64,000 nucleotides of DNA, taken from assembly GCA_944326035.1 (NCBI GenBank), contig CALVCS010000004.1, forward strand, positions 1-64,000. The letters run 5' to 3'. Shown in pieces: positions 24,583 to 33,829 of this stretch. Within the stretch, counting starts at the first letter, position 1. Each line of letters starts with the position of its first letter. The stretch is from an uncultured Alistipes sp. GTDB taxonomy: Bacteria > Bacteroidota > Bacteroidia > Bacteroidales > Rikenellaceae. Under the pieces are notes generated by a model, which saw nothing but the letters and a program-made list of their open reading frames with translations, was not told where the DNA came from and made no database searches. Made by a program: the position numbers and the translations under genes.

Positions 24583-25791
24583 ATGAAGACGTATCAAGTG
24601 AATCAAGAAGGATTTTATGGAGAGTTTGGTGGAGCTTACATCCCGGAAATTCTCCATCGTTGTGTGGAAGAGTTGCGCACGGCTTACCTCCAAGTACTGG
24701 AAGACCCGAGTTTCCAGCAAGAATATCAGGCCCTGCTCAAAGATTATGTGGGACGTCCTTCCCCGCTTTATCTCGCCAAACGCTTGTCTCAACAATACGG
24801 TTGTAAGATTTATCTGAAACGAGAAGACCTGAACCACACCGGAGCCCATAAAATCAACAATGCCATCGGTCAGGTGCTTTTGGCCCGGAGAATGGGCAAG
24901 AAACGTATCATTGCCGAAACCGGAGCAGGGCAACATGGCGTGGCGACGGCGACGGTATGTGCGCTGATGGGAATGGAGTGTGTGGTCTACATGGGAAAGA
25001 CCGACGTGGAACGGCAACGGGTGAACGTCGAACGGATGCAGATGTTGGGGGCTCGGGTGGAAGCAGTCACCTCGGGCAATATGACGCTGAAGGATGCCAC
25101 CAATGAAGCCATTCGCGACTGGTGCTGCCATCCGGCCGACACCTATTACGTGATCGGCTCCACGGTAGGTCCGCATCCCTATCCGGACATGGTAGCCCGT
25201 TTGCAGTCGGTCATCAGTGCTGAGATCAAGCGGCAACTGCTGGAACACGAAGGACGTGACTATCCGGATTACCTGATGGCCTGCGTTGGCGGGGGAAGCA
25301 ATGCGGCCGGGACCATCTATCACTACCTGGACGATGAACGGGTGAAAATCGTTCTGGCGGAAGCCGGAGGGAAAGGGGTGAAAACCGGGTTCTCTGCCGC
25401 TACGATTCAGCTGGGGCGTCTGGGCATCATCCATGGCTCCAAGACCCTGGTCATGCAGAATGAAGACGGGCAGATTCTGGAACCTTACTCCGTATCTGCA
25501 GGGCTGGATTATCCGGGCATCGGCCCCCTGCATGCCAATTTGGCGGCCCAAAAACGAGCTACCGTCTTGGCGATCAACGATGATGAAGCGTTGCGTGCGG
25601 CTTTCGAACTGACCCGTTTGGAAGGAATCATTCCGGCCTTGGAATCGGCCCATGCGTTGGGAGCGTTGGAAAAGCTCCGTTTCCAACCTTCGGACATCGT
25701 TGTCCTGACGGTATCGGGACGAGGCGATAAAGACATCGAAACCTATCTGAAATATAAAAATAATCCTGAGTCTTTTAAAACGAGAAGCTAA
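24583..25791 (+). CDS. trpB: Tryptophan synthase beta chain
   Basis: A 402-residue PLP enzyme that condenses indole and serine to tryptophan in complex with TrpA. The PLP lysine is K90 in HTGAHKINN, and the phosphate-binding loop is the later GGGSNA. Family length is normal. The ATG at 24583 was chosen because the conserved start (YQVNQEGFYGEFGGAYIPE) begins there; the frame extends upstream through the attenuator. It is the first structural gene of the trp operon, separated from trpA by five genes, as is usual in Bacteroidota. Its stop overlaps the start of trpE by one base. Confidence 0.96.
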   Translation: MKTYQVNQEGFYGEFGGAYIPEILHRCVEELRTAYLQVLEDPSFQQEYQALLKDYVGRPSPLYLAKRLSQQYGCKIYLKREDLNHTGAHKINNAIGQVLLARRMGKKRIIAETGAGQHGVATATVCALMGMECVVYMGKTDVERQRVNVERMQMLGARVEAVTSGNMTLKDATNEAIRDWCCHPADTYYVIGSTVGPHPYPDMVARLQSVISAEIKRQLLEHEGRDYPDYLMACVGGGSNAAGTIYHYLDDERVKIVLAEAGGKGVKTGFSAATIQLGRLGIIHGSKTLVMQNEDGQILEPYSVSAGLDYPGIGPLHANLAAQKRATVLAINDDEALRAAFELTRLEGIIPALESAHALGALEKLRFQPSDIVVLTVSGRGDKDIETYLKYKNNPESFKTRS

Positions 25792-27191
25792 TGAAAACGT
25801 TTACGTATACGACCTGCCATAAGATCCTGCCCGGCGACTTGCTGACGCCGGTAAGCACCTACTTGCGCGTGCGCGACTTGTTTCCTCAGAGTATTCTGTT
25901 GGAGAGTTCAGATTATTACGGCGTGGAAAATAACCGTTCCTTCATCGGATTGCATCCCATTGCCAGTTTTTCGGTCAATCACGGGGTGGTTACGACCGTT
26001 TTCCCGGACAAAAGTCGGGAAGAACGTCCATTGACACCGGACTTTCAGGTAGAGGATGCTTTGAAAGCGTTTTTGAAACGGTTTCAGGTGGCCGGAGAAT
26101 ATGCCCGCTATGGAGGCGTTTATGGTTACACGACGTTTAACGCCGTCCGCTATTTTGAGCAGATCCCCGTAAAGGACAGTTGCGATCCCAAAAATGATGC
26201 GCCGGAGATTCTGTATATTCTCTATAAATATCTGATTGTGTTCAACGATTTCACCAGCGAAATGGTCTTGGTGGAACTGCAGGCCGATGATGAGCCGAGC
26301 CATATTGAGGAAATCGAAAAGGCCGTTCACGATCGGAACTATACCATCTACGAGTTCCGAACGGTAGGGGAGACCACCAGTACCCTGACCGACGAAGAGC
26401 ACAAAGCCAATATCCGTAAAGGGATCGCCCATTGCAAACGGGGAGATGTATTCCAAATTGTGCTCTCCCGTCGTTTCATTCAACGTTACGAAGGGGATGA
26501 TTTTACCCTCTACCGGGCCTTGAGAAGTATCAATCCTTCGCCGTATCTGTTCTATTTCGATTTCGGGGGCTTCCGGATTTTCGGTTCTTCGCCCGAAACC
26601 CACTGCAAAATTGAAGATCGCAAAGCCACCATCGATCCCATTGCGGGGACGACCCGACGCAGCGGCAATAAACAAACCGATGAAGCGCTGACCCGGGCTC
26701 TCCTGGCCGATCCGAAAGAAAATGCCGAACATGTGATGTTGGTCGACTTGGCCCGAAACGATTTGAGCCGGAACTGCCATAACACCCACGTAGAGTTTTA
26801 CAAGCAACCGCAACATTACAGCCATGTTATCCACCTGGTCAGCCGGGTCAGCGGGACCTTGGATCAGGAAGCCGATCCTATCAAAACCTTCATTGATACC
26901 TTCCCGGCGGGCACCCTCAGTGGCGCCCCGAAGGTAAAGGCCATGCAACTGATCAGTGAAATCGAGCCCCATAACCGGGGGGCTTACGGCGGGTGTATCG
27001 GTTTTATCGGCCTGAACGGCGACTTAAATCAAGCCATCACCATCCGCACCTTCGTGAGCCGCAATAACGAACTGTGGTTTCAGGCCGGAGGAGGCATCGT
27101 AGCCAAAAGCGACGAGAACAATGAATTGCAAGAAGTGAACAACAAGCTGGGAGCCTTGAAGAAGGCCATTCTCTTGGCCGCAAAAAGATAA
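25791..27191 (+). CDS. trpE: Anthranilate synthase component I
   Basis: A 466-residue chorismate-using enzyme. The feedback-inhibition motif LLESSD (residues 36-41) binds tryptophan, and the catalytic C-terminal half shows FGSSPETH, PIAGTTRR, DLARNDLSR and TFPAGTLSGAPK. With TrpG it makes anthranilate from chorismate and glutamine. The presence of LLES together with the trp context favours TrpE over PabB. It overlaps trpB by one base and precedes trpG by 6. Confidence 0.96.
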   Translation: MKTFTYTTCHKILPGDLLTPVSTYLRVRDLFPQSILLESSDYYGVENNRSFIGLHPIASFSVNHGVVTTVFPDKSREERPLTPDFQVEDALKAFLKRFQVAGEYARYGGVYGYTTFNAVRYFEQIPVKDSCDPKNDAPEILYILYKYLIVFNDFTSEMVLVELQADDEPSHIEEIEKAVHDRNYTIYEFRTVGETTSTLTDEEHKANIRKGIAHCKRGDVFQIVLSRRFIQRYEGDDFTLYRALRSINPSPYLFYFDFGGFRIFGSSPETHCKIEDRKATIDPIAGTTRRSGNKQTDEALTRALLADPKENAEHVMLVDLARNDLSRNCHNTHVEFYKQPQHYSHVIHLVSRVSGTLDQEADPIKTFIDTFPAGTLSGAPKVKAMQLISEIEPHNRGAYGGCIGFIGLNGDLNQAITIRTFVSRNNELWFQAGGGIVAKSDENNELQEVNNKLGALKKAILLAAKR

Positions 27192-27197
27192 CGGAAT

Positions 27198-27764
27198 ATG
27201 AAAATTGTCATCATCGATAACTATGACTCATTTGCCTACAACCTGAGTCATCTAATGAAAGAACTGGGGGCCGAAGTGACCGTAAAACGGAATGACCAGT
27301 TCCAACTGGGAGAACTGGAGAAATTTGATAAGATACTGCTTTCGCCCGGACCCGGCATTCCGGAAGAGGCAGGACTTCTGTTGAAGGTCATCTCTACGTA
27401 TGCCGGAAAGAAACCGATCCTCGGTGTTTGTTTGGGAGAACAGGCCATCGGGGAGGTGTATGGAGGAAAGCTGACCAATCTGGAAGATGTATTCCACGGG
27501 ATACAGAGCCCCATTACCCTGACTACGTCGGATTATCTGTTCGAAGGGTTACCTTCACAAATTCCTGTCGGCAGATATCACTCCTGGGTGGTGGACCGTG
27601 AAGGGTTCCCGGATTGTCTGGAAGTGACGGCCGTCAGTGAGGAGGGTTACATTATGGCTCTCCGACATCGAACGCTCGATGTGCGTGGGGTACAATTCCA
27701 TCCCGAATCCGTGCTTACTCCCGACGGCAAACAAATCCTGGCCAACTGGATCCAACATCAATGA
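27198..27764 (+). CDS. trpG: Anthranilate synthase component II (glutamine amidotransferase)
   Basis: A 188-residue class I amidotransferase that supplies ammonia to TrpE. The nucleophile is C78 in GVCLGEQA; the oxyanion segment SPGPGIP is at about 49-55 and the catalytic His-Glu pair is in FHPESVLT near the C terminus. It stands alone, not fused to TrpD as in E. coli. Confidence 0.95.
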   Translation: MKIVIIDNYDSFAYNLSHLMKELGAEVTVKRNDQFQLGELEKFDKILLSPGPGIPEEAGLLLKVISTYAGKKPILGVCLGEQAIGEVYGGKLTNLEDVFHGIQSPITLTTSDYLFEGLPSQIPVGRYHSWVVDREGFPDCLEVTAVSEEGYIMALRHRTLDVRGVQFHPESVLTPDGKQILANWIQHQ

Positions 27765-27807
27765 AACAGATCTCCATTCCTGAACCGATAAATTTGAGAC
27801 AATTCCT

Positions 27808-28803
27808 ATGAAACAGATACTGAAACGGATATTCCACCACGAAGAGCTGACCCGCGAAGAGGCCTGTGCCCTGATGCAGAAAATGACCGGTGGTGAAATG
27901 AACGAAGCACAAATGGCCGCCTTGCTGGCTGCTTTTCAGATGCGGGGGATTACGGTCGACGAACTGGCGGGTTTTCGAGACGCCTTGCTGCAGGCCTGTG
28001 TACCTATCGATCTGCATGAATTTCATCCGATCGACATTGTGGGAACCGGCGGAGACGGAAAAAATACGTTCAATATTTCCACGTGTGCCTGCTTTGTGGT
28101 GGCAGGAGCCGGCTATCGGGTGGCGAAGCATGGAAATTATGGAGCCACGTCGGTCAGTGGCGCCAGTAATGTCATGGAACATTACGGGGTGAAATTTACC
28201 AATGACCCGGATAAGCTGAAACGTTCCATTGAGCAGTGTGGTATGGCCTACCTGCACGCTCCGCTCTTCCATCCGGCCCTCAAAACCGTGGCTCCCGTCC
28301 GGAAGGCATTGGGTGTTCGTACGCTCTTCAATCTGCTGGGGCCGTTGGTCAACCCTTGTCATCCCTCCTGCCAGTTGCTGGGCGTAGCCGACCTGCCGCA
28401 GATGCGGCTCTATACCAACACGCTCCAGAAACTCGGACTTCAGTTTGCCGTTGTCAACAACCTGGATGGATACGATGAAATTTCGTTGACGGATGAATTT
28501 AAGGTGATGACCAACCGTTATGAAACCATCTATCGGCCTTCGGATTTGGGCTTCGCCATGGCTCGTCAGGAAGAACTGTACGGAGGCAAAACCCCGGAAG
28601 AGGCGGCCGGCATCTTTGATCGGGTGCTTCATAAGGAGGGGAGCAAGGCGCAAACCGACTGTGTGCTAATCAATGCATCCTTTGCGATCCAGGCTTTGGA
28701 ACCTCAGAAGAAAATAGAAGAGTGCGTAGCCCTGGCCAAAGAATCCCTCGAAAGCGGGAATGCGCTCCGCACCCTGCACAAATTTCTCGCTCTTAATCAA
28801 TAA
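27808..28803 (+). CDS. trpD: Anthranilate phosphoribosyltransferase
   Basis: A 331-residue enzyme that joins anthranilate and PRPP. The PRPP loop GTGGDGKNTFNIST is at about residues 75-88, and the family segment KHGNYGATSVSGASN (about 110-124) follows. Normal length. It lies 43 bases after trpG and 6 before trpC in the same transcript. Confidence 0.95.
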   Translation: MKQILKRIFHHEELTREEACALMQKMTGGEMNEAQMAALLAAFQMRGITVDELAGFRDALLQACVPIDLHEFHPIDIVGTGGDGKNTFNISTCACFVVAGAGYRVAKHGNYGATSVSGASNVMEHYGVKFTNDPDKLKRSIEQCGMAYLHAPLFHPALKTVAPVRKALGVRTLFNLLGPLVNPCHPSCQLLGVADLPQMRLYTNTLQKLGLQFAVVNNLDGYDEISLTDEFKVMTNRYETIYRPSDLGFAMARQEELYGGKTPEEAAGIFDRVLHKEGSKAQTDCVLINASFAIQALEPQKKIEECVALAKESLESGNALRTLHKFLALNQ

Positions 28804-28809
28804 GAAACT

Positions 28810-29598
28810 ATGATAGCGGATATTTTACAGACGATTGTCGCCCATAAGCGCACCGAAATAGCCCATCAGGAAGAAGCCGTATCCTGTGACGCCTTGATCC
28901 GGCAATTGGGAACGCTTCGTCCGTCCAAAAGCCTGAAGCAGGCTCTACTGGGCTCACCGACAGGTATCATTGCCGAATTCAAACGTCGCTCTCCCTCCAA
29001 AGGTTGGATCGCCCCACAGGCCGATCCGACCCTCATCGTTCCCGGTTATGAACGGGCTGGAGCTTCCGGCATCTCGGTCCTGACCGACCAGGAGTTTTTC
29101 GGAGGCAGTCTGAACGATTTGCAGCGCGTTCGTCCTCTGACCCAACTGCCGATCCTTCGCAAAGATTTTATCATCAGCCCTTACCAACTGTATCAGGCCA
29201 AACGGGTGGGTGCGGACATCGTTCTGCTGATTGCCGCCGCTCTGACCGTAGACGAATGTAAAAACCTGAGTCGACTTGCCCATCAATTGGAGATGGAGGT
29301 GCTGTTGGAGATTCATACCGAAGCAGAACTCGACTATCTGAACGAATTTGTCGATCTGATCGGGGTCAATAACCGAAATTTAGGCACCTTTCATACGGAT
29401 GTGGAGAACTCTTTTCGCCTGGCCCAAAAGCTACCGAAAGAATTGATCTGGGTCTCCGAGAGTGGAATCTCCCAACCCGAAACCATGCAACAACTGCGGG
29501 AGGTGGGATTCCGCGGATTCCTGATGGGAGAACGCTTTATGAAGACCTCTTTCCCGGTAGAAGCCTTGTCGGATTTTCTTCAAGCGACTGCCTTATGA
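28810..29598 (+). CDS. trpC: Indole-3-glycerol phosphate synthase
   Basis: A 262-residue TIM barrel. The catalytic lysine motif IIAEFKRRSPSKGWI (about 54-68), the LRKDFII strand and the GVNNRNL and SESGI segments near the phosphate site are all present. It is not fused to TrpF, whose start overlaps its stop by 4 bases. Confidence 0.95.
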   Translation: MIADILQTIVAHKRTEIAHQEEAVSCDALIRQLGTLRPSKSLKQALLGSPTGIIAEFKRRSPSKGWIAPQADPTLIVPGYERAGASGISVLTDQEFFGGSLNDLQRVRPLTQLPILRKDFIISPYQLYQAKRVGADIVLLIAAALTVDECKNLSRLAHQLEMEVLLEIHTEAELDYLNEFVDLIGVNNRNLGTFHTDVENSFRLAQKLPKELIWVSESGISQPETMQQLREVGFRGFLMGERFMKTSFPVEALSDFLQATAL

Positions 29599-30218
29599 TC
29601 GTCAAAGTTTGCGGCATGAGGAATGCCGAAAATATTCGTCAGGTGGAACAGACCGGAGCCGACTGGATGGGTTTTATCGACTACGAACGGTCGCCACGCT
29701 ATCTGGCCGGGATACCGGACTATCTGCCGGAGTCGATTCTCAAAGTGGGGGTGTTTGTCCAGGCCTCCCTGCCACGCATCCAGGAAAGAATAGCCGCATG
29801 GCGACTGGATTTCGTACAGCTGCACGGACAGGAAACCCCGGCTTTATGCAGACAGCTTCGTCAAACGGGTGTCAAAGTGATCAAGGCCTTCTCCTTACGC
29901 GGTCCTGAAGATTTACAGGTTACGGATGACTATCTCCAGGATTGTGATTATTTTCTGTTCGATACTCCTTGCGCAGGCTACGGAGGGTCCGGAAAAACCT
30001 TTGATTGGGCGTTGTTGACACACTATCAAGGTTCGGTTCCTTTTCTGCTGAGTGGAGGCCTGAATCCCAATAGCTTGGCGGCTTTGTCCACATTTCATCA
30101 CCCCCGATGGATAGGCATTGACCTGAATAGTGGCTTCGAACAAGCTCCTGGCCTGAAGGATGTTCATGCTCTTTCTTCTTTTATTTCCGCTTTCAAACAC
30201 CATACGTACAACTTTTAA
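29595..30218 (+). CDS. trpF: Phosphoribosylanthranilate isomerase
   Basis: A 207-residue TIM barrel that isomerises phosphoribosylanthranilate. The catalytic cysteine is in VKVCGMRN (residues 3-10), the aspartate in LFDTPCAGYGGSGKTFDW, and LSGGLNPNS is the phosphate loop. Coupled to trpC by a 4-base overlap (ATGA). Confidence 0.93.
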   Translation: MIVKVCGMRNAENIRQVEQTGADWMGFIDYERSPRYLAGIPDYLPESILKVGVFVQASLPRIQERIAAWRLDFVQLHGQETPALCRQLRQTGVKVIKAFSLRGPEDLQVTDDYLQDCDYFLFDTPCAGYGGSGKTFDWALLTHYQGSVPFLLSGGLNPNSLAALSTFHHPRWIGIDLNSGFEQAPGLKDVHALSSFISAFKHHTYNF

Positions 30219-30230
30219 AATTGAATAACT

Positions 30231-31007
30231 ATGAACCGCATCGATCAACTATTTCATACCCACAAAGACCATGTACTGTCGATTTATTTCTGTGCCGGTA
30301 CGCCCACGCTGGACGGAACGGTCGACGTAATTCGAACGTTGGAGCAGAAAGGGGTGCAGATGATAGAAATCGGTATTCCGTTCAGCGACCCGATGGCAGA
30401 CGGTCCCGTTATCCAACATGCTGCCACGCAGGCGCTGCGTCATGGAATGACTCTCCGTACCTTGTTCCATCAATTGGATCATATTCGTCCCGAGGTACAG
30501 ATTCCCTTGGTGTTGATGGGCTACTTGAATCCCATTATGCAATATGGCTTTGAACATTTTTGTCAATCCTGTCAGAGCTGCGGCATTGATGGAGTGATCA
30601 TTCCCGACCTGCCCTTCAACGATTATTTGAAAGAGTATCGTCCCATCGCCGACAAATATGGTCTCCATGTCATTATGCTCATTACACCGGAAACCAGCGA
30701 GGAACGAATCCGTCAGATCGATGAACATACCCATGGGTTCATCTACATGGTTTCTTCGGCGGCCGTGACAGGCGCTCAAAAGACATTCGACGAGCAAAAG
30801 CAGGCTTACTTTCAACGTATTGAACAGATGAACTTGCGGAATCCACGTATGATCGGCTTTGGTATTTCCAATAAAAGTACCTATGAAGCCGCGGCCGCTC
30901 ATGCCGCCGGATGCATCATCGGGAGTAAATTTGTGGCCCTGTTGGAAGAAGAAAAAGATCCCGGTAAGGCCATCGACAGATTGAAGGAAATGCTGCAAAG
31001 CGACTAA
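30231..31007 (+). CDS. trpA: Tryptophan synthase alpha chain
   Basis: A 258-residue TIM barrel that splits indole-glycerol phosphate to indole. The catalytic glutamate is in MIEIGIPFSDPMADGPVIQ (about 45-62), the catalytic aspartate in GVIIPDLPF, and the phosphate site in GFGISNKS. It is the last trp gene; a terminator lies at 31282. Confidence 0.95.
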   Translation: MNRIDQLFHTHKDHVLSIYFCAGTPTLDGTVDVIRTLEQKGVQMIEIGIPFSDPMADGPVIQHAATQALRHGMTLRTLFHQLDHIRPEVQIPLVLMGYLNPIMQYGFEHFCQSCQSCGIDGVIIPDLPFNDYLKEYRPIADKYGLHVIMLITPETSEERIRQIDEHTHGFIYMVSSAAVTGAQKTFDEQKQAYFQRIEQMNLRNPRMIGFGISNKSTYEAAAAHAAGCIIGSKFVALLEEEKDPGKAIDRLKEMLQSD

Positions 31008-31281
31008 TCAGTCATTCTGATAATCTTAGGTCGGCTTAAAGATGCTTAAAAGGCGTAGATAGACAGTCGTTTGTGGGGAAAGGATGATACAAGGGGACTT
31101 ACCCCTTGCAAAGCCTTCTATATACGTTAAATGACAGACCGGGATTTCAGATAGTTTGATGGTTGGAGAGTACGCAACAAAGCACACGACAAGAATGACT
31201 ATTATGTCAATCTCTGATCGAGGTAATTCTATGTAACCTATTTTAAATTACATTATTAATGGACATATGAAAGAGACAAAG

Positions 31282-31318
31282 AAAAGATGCGGCAAAATAA
31301 TTGTCGCATCTTTTTTTT
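31282..31318 (+). terminator. Likely terminator of the trp operon
   Basis: The arms AAAAGATGCGGCAA and TTGTCGCATCTTTT (31301-31314) pair with one G-T and are followed by T8. It is 275 bases after the trpA stop, rather far, so it may also end a separate short transcript. Confidence 0.75.
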
Positions 31319-31480
31319 CCGATTCTCTCGGAAAATAGGTCAAGGCGAGTTTAAAATTCGATGGCGTACAGTGTGATTCACTTTGTGAACCGGCGTGCTG
31401 GAACAAGAGACTCCAAAATGGCAGTAAGTTTCGCTCAATCTCTAAGAGGCTGCGTCGAAGCTTAATGTTTTGGAGGTGGG

Positions 31481-31518
31481 AAAAAATCAGCCCGACACAT
31501 TGCGGTGTGTCGGGCTGA
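31481..31518 (-). terminator. Terminator of the cytochrome peroxidase gene
   Basis: The arms CAGCCCGACAC (31488-31498) and GTGTCGGGCTG (31507-31517); on the minus strand a run of six T follows (31481-31486). It lies 64 bases past the minus-strand stop at 31582. Confidence 0.85.
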
Positions 31519-31581
31519 AAAGAATCACTCTGTTGGATGGTCTTAGATTTTAGTCAAGACCGCTTTCCTGGACGCAGAGCC

Positions 31582-32976
31582 TTATTTGGTTGACTCGGGA
31601 TAATTATCATTGGTCAGCAGTTTCCCCTGATATTCTCCGGTCAAGGTCTGCAGGAATGCGACAATCTGTGCGACTTCCTGTTGAGATAATTCTTCACCGA
31701 CTTCATAACGAGCCATGGAAATCACGGCATCTTCCAGGGTTGCCTGCGTGGCATCGTGGTAGTAGGGGGCCGTCAGTGCGACGTTCCGCAGACCCGGAAC
31801 CTTGAAACGATGACGGTCACGTTCGTCCTTGGTCTCCTTGAAGCGGCCATTGTCTTCGATAGTCAGTTCCGTACCGCGGTCCGCAAAATAATCGCGCTTG
31901 ATACCCATCAGTTCATACGACTGTCCCCCCAGATTCTCGCCCACATGACAGGTGGCACAATCATATTTCTTGAACAGTTCGTATCCGGCTACTTCGTCGG
32001 CATTCATGGCCGTCTTATCCCCCTTGAGGTATTTATCAAAGCGGGAATTGGGAGTGAGCAGGGTCTTTTCAAACTCCTGAATGGCATTGGTAAGGTTGGC
32101 CTGATTGATACCATCGGGATATACCTCCGTGAATTCCTTACTGAATGCAGCGTCAGCCTTCAGTTTGTCGCAGATTTCATCGAAGGATTTGCAGGCCATC
32201 TCAACCGGATTCACCGGAGGTCCGGCAGCCTGATCGGCCAGGGTTGCAGCACGTCCATCCCAGAACTGCACGAAGTTATACCATGCGTTGAAGACCGTCG
32301 GCGCATTCACGCCGCCCAGCTGTCCGCCAACCCCCTCGGAGAAGGGCTTGTTGTCGACACCTCCTGTATTCAGACCGTGGCAGGAAGAGCAGGAGATGGT
32401 GTTGTCTGCCGACAGACGGGTGTCGTAGTACAGCTTGTGTCCCAGCATCACCTTGCGGATGTCCACCGGAAGAGAATCCTGAATCGGTCGCACAGTCTCA
32501 TTGGCCCACTCTTGGGCTGCCAGCGGATTGGGGTAGAAGGTTTCACGCTGAGATTTTGCCCATGCGAGTGCCATCTGCGTCTCCTTGTTCGTCAGCGATG
32601 AGCCCCAATGAACCAGATAATATTTAGCCAGCGGCATGGTTCCGTCGGCAATTACCTTTTCGACCTTGGCCAGGTCCACTTCATTGATCTTTTCGCCGTT
32701 TTTCATGGCCTCCATCATGGGAGTCATGTCAAATGAACGATAGCCCAGACGGACATCTTCCTTGACCAACTTGCCCGCAATGGGAAAATCGGCATAGAAA
32801 GGGAGCTCCGGATTGGCCGAGTGGCAGGAGATGCATCCGCTGCTCGCCACAATTTCCTCCATTTGCGCATTACTGTCCAGGTCGGCCGATGGTGCCTTAT
32901 TCACCAAGCGGTAGACGACGCACAGCACGATTATCACTACCAGCGCGGATAGAATAATCTTTGAGCTTTTTTTCAT
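31582..32976 (-). CDS. Triheme cytochrome c peroxidase
   Basis: A 464-residue protein with an N-terminal membrane anchor (about residues 7-22) and three CXXCH heme sites: CISCH (48-52), CSSCH (about 200) and CATCH (about 345). The last two form the usual diheme CCP core that reduces hydrogen peroxide to water; the first is an extra N-terminal cytochrome domain, as in the quinol-linked E. coli YhjA type. The protein should face the periplasm and draw electrons from the membrane. Two cytochrome c maturation genes lie just upstream on the same strand. A Fur-family regulator is divergent beyond them. Confidence 0.9.
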   Translation of the reverse strand: MKKSSKIILSALVVIIVLCVVYRLVNKAPSADLDSNAQMEEIVASSGCISCHSANPELPFYADFPIAGKLVKEDVRLGYRSFDMTPMMEAMKNGEKINEVDLAKVEKVIADGTMPLAKYYLVHWGSSLTNKETQMALAWAKSQRETFYPNPLAAQEWANETVRPIQDSLPVDIRKVMLGHKLYYDTRLSADNTISCSSCHGLNTGGVDNKPFSEGVGGQLGGVNAPTVFNAWYNFVQFWDGRAATLADQAAGPPVNPVEMACKSFDEICDKLKADAAFSKEFTEVYPDGINQANLTNAIQEFEKTLLTPNSRFDKYLKGDKTAMNADEVAGYELFKKYDCATCHVGENLGGQSYELMGIKRDYFADRGTELTIEDNGRFKETKDERDRHRFKVPGLRNVALTAPYYHDATQATLEDAVISMARYEVGEELSQQEVAQIVAFLQTLTGEYQGKLLTNDNYPESTK

Positions 32977-33017
32977 AAAAAATGGATTAAAATTAAACTA
33001 CAGTTATGTTTAGAATA

Positions 33018-33803
33018 TTATGAACGTGAATACATGTGAATACTCTGCCGAGCCGCCGGAAGATAATTCACTCCGTACCAGCACATCTGCAGCGCCAGAA
33101 AAGAGACGATCAATATTCCATAGAGCGATCGTAAAGACCTCTTTCGGAACAAGCGTAGGTGTACATACAGCAGATAACCTGCCCATGTAGCTGCGGCCCA
33201 GGTCTCTTTTGGGTCCCAGCTCCAGTAGTGTCCCCACGCCGCCTTGGCCCAGATCGACCCGGTGAGCATACCGACCGTCAGAAAGGTCAATCCGGTATAC
33301 ACCAATTTGTCGGTTGCCTCCAGATAGTCGGCCCGATGTTTAATCAATCCCATGCACGCCAGAATAAAGGCGCATCCCAGCACCGAATAGGAGAACATGT
33401 AGACCGTGACATGTGGAATAAACCATGGACTCTGCAAGGCGGGCATGAGCGTTTGGTCATGGATTTCCGGTTTCAGAATGTTGATCATGGCAAAGACGGC
33501 CCCCACAACCGTAGAGAAACAGAGAATCCAAGGGTATTTCCAACGTATGTAGGTGAGCAATCCCGATACCCCCATAAAGAAGGAGTACCACAAACGGGTT
33601 TCCCCCATGGTGCGCAAAGGCGGGCGTTGCATATATATCCAGAAACCAACAATGAATACCGCGAAGACCAGCGTGCCCAGGCTGGTCAACAGAATAGCCC
33701 AGCGGCTCCGTTCCTTGCAGAACAGCGCAACCCCTGCACCGCTTGCCCACAACACGATGGACACCCATGCAAACCAATCGAAATTATACCACGTGAACAT
33801 CAT
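33018..33803 (-). CDS. ccsA: Cytochrome c biogenesis protein CcsA/ResC
   Basis: A 261-residue membrane protein with about seven to eight hydrophobic helices and the heme-handling WWD motif WGHYWSWDPKETW near residue 190. With ResB it forms the system II (Ccs) cytochrome c synthase, which moves heme out and attaches it to CXXCH. Here it lies between ResB and the triheme peroxidase, whose maturation it may serve. In several Bacteroidota the two parts are fused; here they are separate. Confidence 0.9.
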   Translation of the reverse strand: MMFTWYNFDWFAWVSIVLWASGAGVALFCKERSRWAILLTSLGTLVFAVFIVGFWIYMQRPPLRTMGETRLWYSFFMGVSGLLTYIRWKYPWILCFSTVVGAVFAMINILKPEIHDQTLMPALQSPWFIPHVTVYMFSYSVLGCAFILACMGLIKHRADYLEATDKLVYTGLTFLTVGMLTGSIWAKAAWGHYWSWDPKETWAAATWAGYLLYVHLRLFRKRSLRSLYGILIVSFLALQMCWYGVNYLPAARQSIHMYSRS

Positions 33804-33829
33804 CGTATACTTTTATTATACGTCTCACG

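Larger units (their letters stand above)
31008..31581. other. Non-coding stretch after the trp operon
   Basis: No gene is supported on either strand. It holds a small hairpin CAAGGGG/CCCCTTG (about 31092-31110), the terminator at 31282-31318, an inverted repeat TTCAC/GTGAA (about 31378) and the minus-strand terminator at 31481-31518. The base composition is less ordered than around it, and it may be decayed sequence, but I saw no insertion-sequence ends. Confidence 0.6.

Noticed and set aside
24424..25686. 420-residue minus-strand ORF opposite trpB
   Set aside because: Antisense shadow of trpB with no recognisable domain; His-, Phe- and Gln-rich composition is typical of antisense reading.
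31319..31480. Insertion-sequence remnant
   Set aside because: No terminal inverted repeats, target duplications or transposase-like codons could be found.
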